Shown here: one piece after another, positions 14,225 through 14,624 of the stretch
How positions within the stretch are numbered: the stretch's first letter is position 1
Layout: each line of letters opens with the position of its first letter
Assembly (NCBI GenBank): GCA_003554375.1
Contig: PWGF01000119.1
Coordinates: forward strand, 1 to 14,624
Length of the DNA: 14,624 nucleotides
Source of the DNA: Spirochaetaceae bacterium
GTDB lineage: Bacteria; Spirochaetota; Spirochaetia; DSM-27196; SKKC01
Direction: 5' to 3'
The notes under the pieces: generated by a model
The model's database searches: none
Seen by the model: the letters and a program-made list of their open reading frames with translations, nothing else
What the model was told of the DNA's origin: nothing
Made by a program: the position numbers and the translations under genes

Positions 14225-14624
14225 CCAACGGCAGGACACAGATCAGCGTGAACCCGTCGGTGGTGTCGGTGGCTACACTGCCGCCCACGGCACGGACGCG
14301 CTGCCTGAGACCGCGCAATCCGACGCCGGCGACCGGCGCCCGGACTGGAAGACGCGCCGACAAGCCCTCCGCGCCGGCTACAGCCATTTCACTCTGGACG
14401 CGCGGGTTGTGGACCCGGAGGCGGACAATGCGCGGAGTCGCCTCGATTGCGGCATCCACGCCGGCTCCGGGCGCGTGGCGGGCGGCGTTCGTCAACCCTT
14501 CCTGTAGACACGGCTCCAAGAGTCCCCATACCCATGGTGGTACTCTCGTCGTGTCACCGCGGACGTTGAGCTCGACGGGGAGGGGGGCGAACGCGTGACA
14601 CACCTCTCGCATCCGGTCGGGACC
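14190..14624 (-). CDS. NarX/DesK-type sensor histidine kinase, C-terminal part (runs off window)
   Basis: Only the last 145 codons are present; the frame is open to the window edge, so the sensor and phosphoacceptor region lie outside. The visible part is an ATPase domain of the HPK7 class that pairs with NarL-type regulators. It has an N box, CLQEGLTNAARHA, and a Gly-rich box, GVGLRGLRQRVRAVGG, near the C-terminus. Between them the usual DNGxG (G1) motif is absent; the corresponding stretch reads RVHNPRV and a Pro/Ala-rich insert. Related kinases with a missing Asp are known, especially in DesK-like groups, so activity is not excluded. The gene ends within the start of the response-regulator gene, giving a coupled two-component pair. 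Signal unknown. Confidence 0.85.
   Translation of the reverse strand, partial: GPDRMREVCHAFAPLPVELNVRGDTTRVPPWVWGLLEPCLQEGLTNAARHAPGAGVDAAIEATPRIVRLRVHNPRVQSEMAVAGAEGLSARLPVRAPVAGVGLRGLRQRVRAVGGSVATDTTDGFTLICVLPLDGEEGVENRDR

Overview
The window looks like a GC-rich chromosome segment from a spirochaete-like, probably halophilic or marine bacterium. This is an inference. It rests on the solute-binding protein, whose mature end begins with the AAGEAE-type run common in Spirochaeta binding proteins, on the carbohydrate ABC importer with no ATPase gene, on the 7TM-AraC regulator, and on the very acidic exported proteins. No rRNA, tRNA, CRISPR array, insertion sequence or phage gene was seen.

Layout. 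(1) 1-1840, + strand: a small Hpt phosphotransfer protein followed 6 bases later by a REC-PAS-HisKA_2 histidine kinase, forming one signalling operon. (2) 2099-4477, - strand: a 792-residue lipoprotein with FG-GAP/VCBS-type repeats and a C-terminal part whose beta-hairpin-like, Ser/Thr-rich pattern resembles aerolysin-type pore formers. (3) 4676-5770, + strand: an AraC-type regulator with seven membrane spans, divergent from that lipoprotein. (4) 6023-7588, - strand: an acidic lipoprotein with an FnIII-like domain and a probable seven-bladed beta-propeller; its N-terminus has a frame problem. (5) 7702-11945, - strand: a carbohydrate uptake cluster in the order binding protein, permease, permease, LacI-type regulator. 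(6) 12157-13407, + strand: a cytoplasmic fGly-type sulfatase divergent from the binding protein. (7) 13604-14624, - strand: a NarL-type response regulator and the C-terminal part of its histidine kinase, which runs off the window.

The most coherent system is parts 5 and 6. Two identical 15-bp LacI-type operators, 31 bp apart, sit between the binding protein and the sulfatase. Promoter-like hexamers on each strand place one operator inside the sulfatase promoter spacer and the other at both predicted start sites. The sulfatase has no signal peptide. My model is a substrate-induced regulon that imports a sulfated sugar through the binding protein and two permeases (energised by an ATPase encoded elsewhere) and removes the sulfate in the cytoplasm, with the LacI protein as sensor. 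The substrate cannot be read from the sequence.

Gene-free stretches are all under 300 bases (the longest are about 250). They hold the promoter/operator region above and several GC-rich inverted repeats without T-tracts, which can only be called possible terminators.
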